64,000 nt of DNA, from assembly GCA_008973525.1 (NCBI GenBank), contig WACJ01000126.1:2108001-2172000 (forward strand), written 5' to 3'. The stretch is from Stenopsyche tienmushanensis. Lineage: Eukaryota; Arthropoda; Insecta; Trichoptera; Stenopsychidae. Shown piece after piece: positions 24,840-35,800 of the stretch. The translations under genes and the position numbers were made by a program. How positions within the stretch are numbered: the first letter of the stretch is position 1; each line of letters begins with the position of its first letter. The notes beneath the pieces were generated by a model that was not told the DNA's origin, made no database searches, and was given only the letters and a program-made list of their open reading frames with translations.

Positions 24840-25075
24840 AAAACTAATACTATTATAAATGCAATATATATTATAATGTATGTTTTAAAATAATATACAA
24901 AGATAGTCCCAAAATAGATAGACTTTACGATGCTACCGCGATCATATAAAATGCCGCAAGCCCTAAAAGAAGACAAAGTGGCCACAAGGTTTACATGTCC
25001 AATCGGTCCGTTTTTTGGACCGCTGATACGACGAAAGAGTACGAAGAAAAACAAAACGGTTTGAAGCCTTGATTT
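24840..25075 (+). repeat. dispersed repeat with TATA-like block, copy 2 (truncated)
   Basis: It matches the first half of 18800-19300 and 27385-27840 (GATAGTCCCAAAAT, CAATCGGTCCG and GGACCGCTGA). It lacks the TATAAAAA and ATG-containing second half and ends in a hAT-like ACGGTTTGAAGCCTTG. Confidence 0.55.
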
Positions 25076-26304
25076 TGAAATTCGATAATATCCAATGCTA
25101 CACATAAATAACACAATTTCAACTTGAATGTTATTAAATAATGATAGAATTATATTTATTATCTTCTTCTGTTGTATAAAAATTAGAAATATACTTGAAT
25201 CGCAATTTATACGATTCACAGAAAATCGCGCAAATAAAAACCCAATAAATTATAATAATGTTAATGAACTTATTATTGTATTGAGTTTATTGACCAATAT
25301 ATAATATGAATATATTTTATATGTAAGACAATGATTTTTACATTCATTTGTCTGCACAATTTTCTAGACAATCGAAATAAAACCAAGCAATATATTAGGT
25401 GTATCAATAAGTATTTGCCGATTTTGATAGTCTGATTATCTGGATATCTGAAACGATTAATAAATTCGCGTAGGACTTATTTAGTTCTTAATAATTAAAA
25501 TGAGTAAAAACATATATAATGGATTTCTTTCGGGATAACCTAATATTACGCAATGTTTTGATAACATTTATCAAGAATCAGTCATTTTCCATAGCGCATA
25601 TCTTTCAATCTGATGTCTCTTTCTGATAAAGAATCAGTTTAAAAGCTGCATTGTAAAATTGTATATCTTTGAAATCATCGTAACACAAGATAATATCATT
25701 TGGTCAATAGAAATTTCTGAAATATTTGCAAAAGACATTCTGCGACAGTGCAACGTTTTCTAAGCCTTTGTGAATTCAAAACGAGGTCTCCAACCACATT
25801 GTATCAACATTGTCGAGTTACAAACCAATGGACTATATTCATTTGGAATAAAGTCACAGAGCAAACAAATGTGAGCCCTAATTTAACCAAAGCGATATTT
25901 TCAAAATTATATCAAAACCGTCTGGTTTGTCATATTTAGTGATTAACCACGATAAATGCAATCGAAAGTCGCATAAAATTTGCATAGACGTCTCAGTTTT
26001 CAATCATGATTCATTAATACGTATAATGTCGAGATGATAAATATTTGAAGCTTATTATTAATTTGTAGATCGAAAGAAAAGTAAGCATTATGAAAGCATG
26101 TCGTATAATATAAATAATAAAAAATGTACCCAAGGTATTTCATCCAAGACGCTTGTTAGACATTTTTTCTATTTGTGCATAATGGAATTTTTCATGCTCG
26201 AGTAACTAAAATAATTTTAGTAACATATTTAATATGGACTGCTTCAATTCAACACGGTGTTTGCTACAAAAATATCAAAGAAATAAACGCTGATAAAGCA
26301 AGAA
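25076..26304. other. no recognisable gene; one stray mariner-like end
   Basis: AT-rich. TTAGGTGTATCAATAAGTAT near 25395 resembles the end of the MITE at 16852-17129 without a partner. Open frames at 25748-25939 and 26175-26381 are not supported. Confidence 0.35.
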
Positions 26305-26590
26305 ACCGGGGCTTCGAACCGAAACTGAACCGGTTCGAAAATATAAGTTTTTTCGGTTCGATACACATCTTATGCGAATGATGGTTGATATAATATGTGA
26401 CCTTCACTGTTCTTGTGCAGATTTCGTTTGATTGTATTCATCTGATAATACTGTAATCTTTACTCTTTGTTAATTGTCCTGTTAAATCAATATTACAGAT
26501 AATATTGTTATCGACCCAAAGTCTAGCTTGTAATCTTAAATCATTATAATGTATTTTGTTTGGCTTATCTCTTCCTATATAATCATCATC
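26305..26590. mobile_element. hAT-like (TTCGAA-type) fragment
   Basis: It begins GGGGCTTCGAACCGAAACTG then AACCGGTTCGAAAATA, the terminal wording of this family, followed by the internal block shared with 24650-24830. One terminus is clear; the other side runs into a different repeat. Confidence 0.55.
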
Positions 26591-27150
26591 ATCATAGTGC
26601 AGCCACAAACAGTCCACTGCAGGACTAGGGCCTCTTCAATATCTATTTATAGGAAGTGGTTACATCTATCTCGTTTGTATCATACATTCGCCTTATCGTT
26701 CGCTCGATATTGAAGGTAGCATTATCTCCGAGTTTCATTTAGAACGCTCATCTAACGGGCCACCTGGATTAACGTATCGATGGGAAATTTGTAAAGACTG
26801 AGTAGTTTTCCTTAAGGAGAGAGTGAACTTTTACTATAAAGAGCTTTCTGGAGTATAAATAGTCTAGTCCATCCTTCCTTGCAAGGGCGCTATCGAGCTT
26901 ACCCCCACGAATTAGAGAGTAGGTGGTTTCCTATTTAAGGTTGATCCTCCCAGTTCGGCGAATACAAAGCGACATAGTTGGCAATGGAAGATAATGTTAT
27001 CGTTGCCAAGCGGAATTCTTCCTTTGTCACTCTTCCGAGCTGTCTGCTGGTTGTTTCTCTCGAGCTTTTTCTGTTCCTTTAGTTTTTCAGTCGTTCGGCC
27101 AGTAATATAGAATGAAAGGTGTCACAATGCAAATGCCTAGAAGGGGCGAG
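26583..27150. repeat. probable LINE 3'-region fragment
   Basis: Four ATC units are followed by CAGTCCACTGCAGGACTAGG and GCCTC. This resembles the CCACTGCTGGACATAGGCCTC-like signature common in insect LINE 3' regions. The GC-richer stretch to about 27150 has no intact frame. Assigned by signature only. Confidence 0.4.
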
Positions 27151-27324
27151 AACCTTCAAAAAGTAGTCTTTCGTGAATGGCTATGAATATTAAGTAGTAT
27201 TACGTGGATACATTATTTATAAATAGGTAGCTTTTTTGTAGTTGTAATGGTCATAAACACCAAGTAGTATTTCGTAACTGTAGGGGCTACGACTGAACAA
27301 CGCTCCTATATAATATTAGTTGCT

Positions 27325-27385
27325 ATGTACCCAGACTGGGATTTCCAAATTTCAATTTGTATCCTAGTGTCATAAAGAGCCGTAA
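27325..27385. repeat. dispersed repeat fragment
   Basis: TTGCTATGTACCCAGACTGG and following bases are the complement of the block at 3880-3965, with a related version at 60003-60055. Confidence 0.45.
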
Positions 27386-27860
27386 CTAGGGTATTATAAA
27401 TGCAATACATTCAATACTATTATAATGTATGTTTTAAAATAATACACAAAGATAGTCCCAAAAGTACCCGACCTAATGTATAGATGGCGGCTACTGTTGA
27501 TAGAATGTATGATGGTGTCTAGAGGCTACGTCGCTTCCGCGATCGTACAGATCATAGAGAATGTCGAAAAATGCCCTGAAAGAAGACGGAATGGCCATAA
27601 GGTTTGTATGCTCAATCGGTCTGCTTTTCGGACCGCTGAATGAGCGACTCGCGTTTAGATGAAGAAAAGAGGGATTAGACAACTTAGAGTATATTATAAA
27701 AACGGACAGAGTTAATCAGTGTTGATACAGTAAAGTAGAATGGTTGAGTAAAATAAAAATCATGTGTAACTCTCGACCGGGTTGGTATTCTGCGTTTTGC
27801 GCCCCAAACCCAGTTGCTCCCATGGCGGGCGCCTGCTTTGCCACGTTCTTGTTACGACCC
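27385..27860 (+). repeat. dispersed repeat with TATA-like block, copy 3
   Basis: The fullest copy of the family at 18800-19300. It has GATAGTCCCAAAAGTACCCG, CGGTCTGCTTTTCGGACCGC, ATTATAAAAACGGACAGAGT, a TCAGTGT start-like motif, then AGTAGAATGGTTGAGTAAAA and an ATG with a conserved short reading MCNSR..YSAFCAPNPVAP shared with copy 1. The conserved short peptide may only reflect DNA similarity. Confidence 0.6.
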
Positions 27861-27869
27861 TGGTGTCAT

Positions 27870-28425
27870 ATACTCCAAGCTGAGACTCCTAAACTTTCAG
27901 CCAATAAGTTTCAAGTCAATATCTTTTCGTTTAATAAATTATGTTATTATTATACATACTTCCAGTTCTAATTATTATATCTTCGATTAATAATTTATAT
28001 TATATTTGTCACCTACATGATACATAACTACTATGTATAATAGATAGATAGACTCTAAATTATAGACATTTTCTATAAATACATTTTAAATTCATAAACC
28101 CTACGTATAAGCAATAATTAAAAAGGTTGAATGTTGGAGTTGCCGTGAAAGCCTTTCAATTTTAGGATTTTATTCTAAAGAGAATTAATTTTCATAAAAA
28201 TTAACAAAACTCGGCTATCTACGACACTAGACACATTTCACGTGCCTCCTACCGGATGATGATTCTCGAAAAATCGAAACATCCTGCAGCGGATGCGATG
28301 GCGGAAACGACATTTCTCAGAGCGATATGGAAATCGCTGTGGATGTATAGCTTCCAGAAGCTATACTAAGTTATATTAGTAACGAAAACCAATATGAAAA
28401 TAATAACGGTTCGAAGTCGAGCAAG
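27870..28425. mobile_element. hAT-like (TTCGAA-type) copy with a ~260-bp extra segment
   Basis: 27870-28115 matches 60060-60265 and 28379-28425 matches its terminal part (ATAACGGTTCGAAGTC). Between them, 28120-28378 has no counterpart at 60 kb. The copy ends about 50 bp before the acceptor of exon A. The extra segment is GC-richer and includes a perfect 10-bp hairpin at 28345-28366. Confidence 0.5.
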
Positions 28426-28475
28426 AATTTGTAACCTGGTAAATGTCTAATTTCGTTTTTTTTTATTCATTGCAG

Positions 28476-29819
28476 AATTCCCGAAATGCACAATCAAGAA
28501 GTGCCACTTCAATATCTTCATCAACCAGCACAGAAGAAAATGATGAAAGCACAGCTTGGGAAGCAGCCAAAATGCGAAGAAGAGTCGATAAATACGAACC
28601 GACGAGTTATTCGAGACGACTCGATGGAAGAAGTAGCAGACGAAGAATTCCAGAACCTCTCAATATAGACGTGGATATTGAAAAAGCAGATCCACCATTA
28701 CCGAGGAGTGTAATCAGCCAAAGAGGTAGCAGAAGACAAAAATCGGAGACTGTCATAGTCCCGTTAAAAAATAATGGAGTATTTTCAGAAGTCCGACAAC
28801 CTAGAGTTTTGCCATCGAGACACAAACCAGACATTGATCCAGGAGAAGCTCAAAATATCAATGATCAAGCGAACAGAGACAATAGACAAACATTCAACCG
28901 CGAAAGAAATCATCGTGGCCGTCAAAGACAAACCACCACAGAGAATATCATAGAAGACCCAGTAACCAGAAGAGGAAGACTCGTATCCAATTCAATAAAG
29001 AATAACGTCAACTTTGAGCACGATATAGATGAATCAAAAATAGAAGTTTTCAATTTAGACATGAACAGTGGAAGCATAGAAACATTCAAAGTTCAGGATA
29101 AAAGTAGGAATGTCAATAGTGGAAGAAGTAGAATAACTACTCAAGCTAATATTGTTGAATCAGTCACTGTGAGAGGTAGAAATAGACTCACCAGCAGAAA
29201 CAGGAATAGCGTAGAAACGACGACAAATAGCGGAACGACAATTTCCCCACGAGGAGGAAGAGGGCGCGTTAAAAATATTGTTCAAAATCAAATAAACGCT
29301 GAGGCTCTTTATGAAAGATCCGGAGCAGAGGCGAAAACAGAAAGCACAACAATAAAGCCTAGGGAAGTTTCCAGATTGCGAAACCCAACCACGACCAGTG
29401 CACCATCACAATCTTCAACCATAAGGGGTCGTTCCAACTTCAGAAAGGCAACTTCTACTGCGACAACGGTCCGAACAACTGAAAATACCCCGCATGTAGT
29501 CAATTCCAATAGAAGAATTTCCACAATAAGCGAAGACGAAGAAGAAGCGCCTTCGGTTGTATCGAATTTTAATGCTCCCAGAAGGACTTCCGCTGCATTT
29601 AGATCGACGAGAAATAAATCGGAGACCAGTACGATGTCAGCTCAGGAAGAAAGCACCACGACGAAGAATGTTCGAGGAAGGGCACGGGGTAGTTATCGAC
29701 CACCTCAGAGATCACAAACGAAGAAGAGCGATATAGATGTTCCATCGGCGGAAGATTATGACAATGAAAACTATCCAGAGCATTTCAAATTGCTCTTACA
29801 AGCAAAAGAAAGGACAGCG
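28476..29819 (+). CDS. exon A: Arg-rich/RGR and Ser/Thr-rich segment (448 codons)
   Basis: The acceptor is the TTGCAG ending at 28475 after a T-rich tract; the donor is GCG|GTATGA at 29820. An in-frame ATG at 28443 lies within the presumed intron tract and is probably not the start. Residues 1-60 are Ser/Thr- then Arg-rich. The middle carries repeated RGR-type motifs (RRGR, VRGRNR, GGRGR, IRGR, VRGRAR) separated by Thr-rich stretches. The end turns acidic and polar (SAEDYDNENYPEHFKLLLQ). The exon is strongly basic and predicted disordered. This is the first exon I can support; the true N-terminus lies upstream. Confidence 0.8.
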
Positions 29820-32800
29820 GTATGATTTTTTTACTTATTATAAGATGAAAATTGTGGTTCAACATTACATAATATTTGCTAAACTAGCATAATTTACATA
29901 ATTCTTTATAGCATCATCCAGAAAGTAAGGTTGCAACATTTATGTAGTCGGGACATCGGCCTTTTCTTCTTTTTTTCTTCCTGTGCTTCCAAAGTTTTTT
30001 CTTCCTGTGCTTCCAAAGCTTCTTCTTCCGCTCCGCTCTTCCTCAGAACGCTCCGGTGGGAGCATTCTGGGCACCCATCCGGGACACAACTTCTTATAAC
30101 CAAGTTTTTCTGACACAATATCACCGAGGAGAATGCGAGATATGTCAGGAAAATCTTCGTGATGATCGTCAACTGTCACACGGCGGTCATTTCGCACTTG
30201 TTCTTCAATTTTTTGCACAAGATTATCAGAAATCACTCATGGTCTCTTACACTTTGCTTCGTCGTGAGTATCAGTACAGCCTTTTCTAATTAATCTAATC
30301 CACTTCTTGACATGTTGTCGACCCATCACATTACTTAAACTTCTACGAGCTTCCGATGGATATTCACGGCGATATTGTTCTGCAATGTTAAAAAGCGCGC
30401 GACGACCTCTCCATCGGAAGAATTTACTGTGACTGAACAAAATGGCCGACAAACACGCTGACCTAACAAACTGATCGTTAAGATCCCCTCTATACGCCAG
30501 GTGTGTCAATTTTGAATAAAAAAAGCCCCCAGTCTCAGAAGTCCTTGTAACTTTACTTTCTGGATGAGATTTTTATATATTAAATTTAGTATAATAAAAG
30601 TATACTTTAATTGAACCTTTCAAGTATAAATGTATTTTACATGATAAAAAAATTTAGAAATCACCAAAAGTGACTACCGAAGAATCGTTGTCGACTAGAG
30701 CTTCTCAACGAGTTTTTAATGTATACAATCCGCAATCATCTGAAACATCAAATGTGATCACTCAAACAACTAATAAATTTTCAAAGGTAAATACACAAAT
30801 AAAAGATACTTATTTACTTATTTGTTTATTTTGCTCGCTAAAAATATAATATTCTGTATATTTTAGTTCCGCACAGGCAGACTTACAACTACCACAACGG
30901 AACCAACTGTTGAAGATATTAAAAATGAAATTGAAGTGATAGCCAAAGAAGACAATGTACCACAGCAAAATATCACAACAATATCTATTCAATCAAACAC
31001 TAATACTAAACAAACTACAACAATCTCTGATAAATGGTCGAAGAATAACAAACCAAAAACTTCTACTGAAACAACCGTTATTGAAGAAACTTCAAAATTA
31101 CCTAAATACGAATATAAAAAACAATTTAATGCATCTAGATATTCAAGAAAAAAGAAACCAGCCACAGAATCAGTTGAGAATTTAACAACACCGAGGGTCA
31201 TATTGAATAGAACTTTATCAGGCCGTACTTCATATTCTAGAAAAAAAGCTACAACTCAATCCCCCGTCACGGAAGACGGTCCTCTGAAAATTGATTTGAA
31301 TACAAATTTTTTCACGTCAACTGTTTCTACAATAGAAGAAAAAACAACCAAGATAAAACCAGTGTCACAAGCGAAGCCAAAAAATCACTTATCAAGATAC
31401 AAGTCTCCTACGGTGGCACCAAGAAAGACAACGGTTCCAATTAAACCAATCAAATTAAAAAGTATAACATCTAGATACAATCCTAGGGCAGTTCAAAGGA
31501 AAAGCGATGTTGTAAATGAAAATTTCCTAACGGACGTACATGAGAAAGAACCCATAATTATCAATAAAGGTATCCCACTTCCCGGTATCAAATCTATTCC
31601 AACGGCAACAGTAAGTCCTGTAAGTTTAAATTATTATATTATTTACATTCATTGAAAATTTTTTGGCAAATATTTATATTCATATTTTTTACAGTTAATA
31701 AACAATGCCAGAAAAAAAGGGCACAGATTTAGTTCACGTTATAAAGGACCATTTTCGAAAGATTCGCCAGCATACCAAGCGACTGTACCGTCAGTAACAT
31801 CGACAATGGTAAGAACGCTTTGATTTTAAAACACTAACATAGATGATAAAAAATTAATAAGAAATTACACAAACATACAGAAAATATTTTATAACGAGAT
31901 TTGTCATTCATGCATTTTTTTATTCGTGCTAAAATATCACACATGCTTAATACATTACGATTTCAGAAGATTTTCAACGTTGAAAATGCATTAAATTTGA
32001 TATTACAAAATGATGTATTTTATTATGATTTAAGAATATCGATAATAACTTGGCGATGGGGTATTGATGTGCTATAAAATTACATTGAAAAACACCATAT
32101 AAATATTATTCCCCAACATAACAAAATAATATGATATAATATAAAAGCTCTATGAATACTTGCATAATTCTGTTGTAAAAAGAGTATAATATAAATTAAA
32201 ATGTGAATATACAGAATTGTATATAAAATTTGTAAAAATTTATGTATATTATACATAATACAGATGTTTATATGATTATTTTTAACTTTTTGATAACAAA
32301 ATATGTCCCTTTTACTTTTATTGTAATTTATTTCGTTTAAAAACTAATCACAATTACTCCATCGCAGTTATTAACTTCATTCACCTAATATTTATACCAG
32401 AAACATAAATTTACTAAAATATTAAAACCCTCTTGTATGACTTTGTTAGAAATCCTTGATCCTACGAATTAAAAACAAATCAATTTTGTTTTTCCCTTAA
32501 ACGTATTATTGACTTAACCAATGCAATCCTTCTAATAAAAATATACACAACTTGAAATGATTAGTGTATAAGCTATCGTGGTAGATAAACAAAATTGATT
32601 TGTTTTTGATTCTCCCTCCGGACAGGCTTGGCTGAAATTCTTCGTCACGGACTTTCCCATTGCGGATACTCTGACGGAGCCAGTATGGTTTGTAGCTGCT
32701 GACGGTCGCTTGCAGGGAAAATCTCGCCACCAAATCATACATGCAATCACCCATCGAACGACGTTTAACGGAAAACATAATCATTGAGAGCAAATCCACT

Positions 32801-35800
32801 TCTATTGACGATATTATTAATTTCATATATTTCATATTTAACAAATACATAAACATATATTGCTTAGTTTTACTTTAAAATAGGTAGCAGGTGCAGCTAT
32901 TTATAATATGTATATTAATTATATTTAAAGTAGTTTAAGACTTCATTATTTAATGTATTTATTAATAAACATGCTCAGATTATTACCATCGTTAATATAC
33001 CATATCATCACGACATTCAATGTACCTGATTTTTCATATCATCATATTAAACTAAATTCTTCATCAATGTAATTGTTAATACTTCATCATAATTGTGTGA
33101 AATGATGATGCTTTGTTAGTGTGAATTTTGGCACAAAAACCTATTTTGCGTTTTAATTTGTCGTTGCTTCTTTAATATTTCTCTTTGCCAATATTGAGAC
33201 AAATCAAATTTAAATAAAAGCAATAATGCAATAAAACGCTTTCATAATTATTAATATTAAACTGTTGCATAGGAGTGAATTAAAAAATTAAATAATGTAC
33301 AGATCCTGAAAAAGATATTTTATTGAAAAATGTTGTGTAAATTCTACTATATTAGTATTGTGATTAGTTCTTAATTCTTTCATTTGATATCTTTTAGATA
33401 CACTCTATCTATTTACTATAATTTCTAGGAGATATATTTATTTTATTTAAAAATACTTTACTTTTATTTAACTCTAAACATCATCATTCTCTTATTATAG
33501 CTTTTTTATAGAACAGATCTCTAGAATCAATAAGGAAGAAAATTAATATATAATCGACGTTAAAAAATTATTTGATTAGTATAAAAATTGATGATGAATG
33601 ATGAGATATTAAGGGTTAAATTATTTTATTGTAATTCGTATTTCGAGAGCTTTAATTTACTATAATCAATTTTCATATCGTTATTTTAAAGTAGTGTCTA
33701 TACTTTCCTTCTTCAGTATAAATAAAGAGGTTTCGGTCAGCATATTTTAAATTGTTTTAATTTTTTCTTTGTAGATTTCATATCACCCTCACATTCTTTA
33801 ATATATATATATTATAACTTTGTTCACGATTTCTTGACTTTCTTATAAAGGCACAAGCTCATCTTTTATTGCAGGATGTAGGCGAAGAAAGTGAACTTAA
33901 TGGTTTCGAAATAATATCATTCAGTCAACCCAGAAGTACTCCTCCGTCCGATAGTTTGAGAACAGCAGAGACTGTCATGATGATGGCAAAACTTATTAAC
34001 GTGGAAACATCTAATCATTCACCATCAGTCACAGTATCAATATTTGATGCATTAGCTGATATATTAACATCCACTCCAAAACCCACAACTACTACGACAA
34101 CAACTGAAAACTCTATTTCCAATAATATTATCGGAGTGAGTACAACAGAAGCACATACTGGTAATACAAGTGATACTTCTGAGGGAGATGATACTTCTCC
34201 AGAAGTCACTTCCACTGTACAGTCTGAGAGTCAATCTTCTCAGGTAACCACCACTACTAAACCTGTAAAGACCTCTACAGATATCAATATGGTTACAACA
34301 ATGTCTACAATTAGCACAACAGAATTGAATGTCACTCCCTATGCCGAGACAGAAGTACCTATTCCTTCATTCACACCTACAGTTGAAACATTCGATACAA
34401 TGTCTACTTTAGACACTCCTTCGTCTGTTACAACTACAACAACACCATTTTCAACAACAAAATCAGCAAATCGAAGGCCATTTGCTACATTAATATTATT
34501 TTCAACAACTACACCACTGTCAACTTCTAGTAAAACAATCACAACTACCACTTCAATGATACCTACTACTGAAATTATTACAACAACTACACCTTTACCT
34601 ACACCAATTGAAAAAATTACTACACTGCTACCAACAACCACAGAATTCACTACTACAACTCAAAAAACAATCACAACACATAAAACACCATCAACTAAAA
34701 AAACAACTACTCCGCCTACTATTCAATCTCTATTTACTATACCTCAAATATATCCTGATTTAAGAAATGTCATTGATGTGATCAATAAATATTTGGCTTC
34801 ACCGCTTTCATTTAATGAAAACAGTCGAACTAGTCAAACTTCCACAAAAAATAGTAAAAAGAGCAAAACAAAAACATCCACAAGACCACCAGTTACCGAA
34901 AAAGCATTAATTAAATCATTGAACATTGACAGCATGATTATTCCAAACAACCAATTTGATTCATTAACCACTGAAAGCTCATTTGATAGTTCCGAAACTA
35001 ATGAATCTTCTTCACCGACACTCGAAACAACCACTGACTATACTTCAATATCAACTGAAGAGTCATCCACACTAGATACTTTAACTACTAGTGATTTCCC
35101 CAATAATTCCGATTTAACAACATCATTATTTTTAACCACTGAAACACCGACAACACCAGATATCTCCACACAAACCCTAAATACACCCACAACAGCATAT
35201 ACAACTGTTGGTGCACTAACAAATACTAATGCAATTGCTTCATCCCAAACAAATGCTTTTATTAACCCCACTGAAACACCAGGCTTGTCCCGTCGAGCAA
35301 AATTGTTGAGAGATATAGAAAAATTAATTTTAGATAACGATATAGAATCACTTAATAGATTTATGGCATCCGGATCAATGAAAGCTGAACAACCCACAGC
35401 AACTTCTCAAAGCGTAGAATTTAATAACGACATTGAAAGCACCACTCTTTTCGGAATCGATAATTTAAATACAGAATCGGAACTGCTTTCAGGCTTGTTA
35501 CTCAGTACAACAGATGATTCCATTTCGATTGAAAATATACCGACAGATACGACAACTGTGTTTATTCAATCTAGAGTAAATTCAATAGAAAGCGATAACA
35601 GCGATAGTTTTTCAACAACTACCAATCCATCCTTACTTACGACATCAAATTTACCTTTAGATTCGACCACATCAATGGCAGAAGAATTAATAAGTTCATC
35701 AGTGTATTCGCAAGATATTACCACAGAAGATGCATTAACATCCACTCAAGCATCAGAAATCACAACCGCATCTGACGTAACATCATCACTTCCATCATCA

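Noticed and set aside
24830..25219. 129-codon hydrophobic minus-strand frame
   Set aside because: It runs through a dispersed repeat and AT-rich DNA. The peptide shared with 27491-27682 only mirrors the DNA repeat.
28231..28344. A 38-codon phase-0 open stretch (TCLLPDDDSRKIETSCSGCD region) with AG and GT borders just upstream of exon A
   Set aside because: The acceptor has almost no pyrimidine tract, the donor (GTATAG) is part of a hairpin, and it lies inside an extra segment of a hAT-like repeat copy. Not strong enough to join to the gene.
28443..28475. In-frame ATG upstream of exon A as gene start
   Set aside because: The stretch is a T-rich tract leading to TTGCAG, i.e. an intron end. 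A start there would give no signal peptide and would ignore a strong acceptor.
34015..35397. Val-rich minus-strand open frames opposite exon E
   Set aside because: They are the complement of Thr-coding ACN repeats, which reads as GTN (Val). They have no independent signals.
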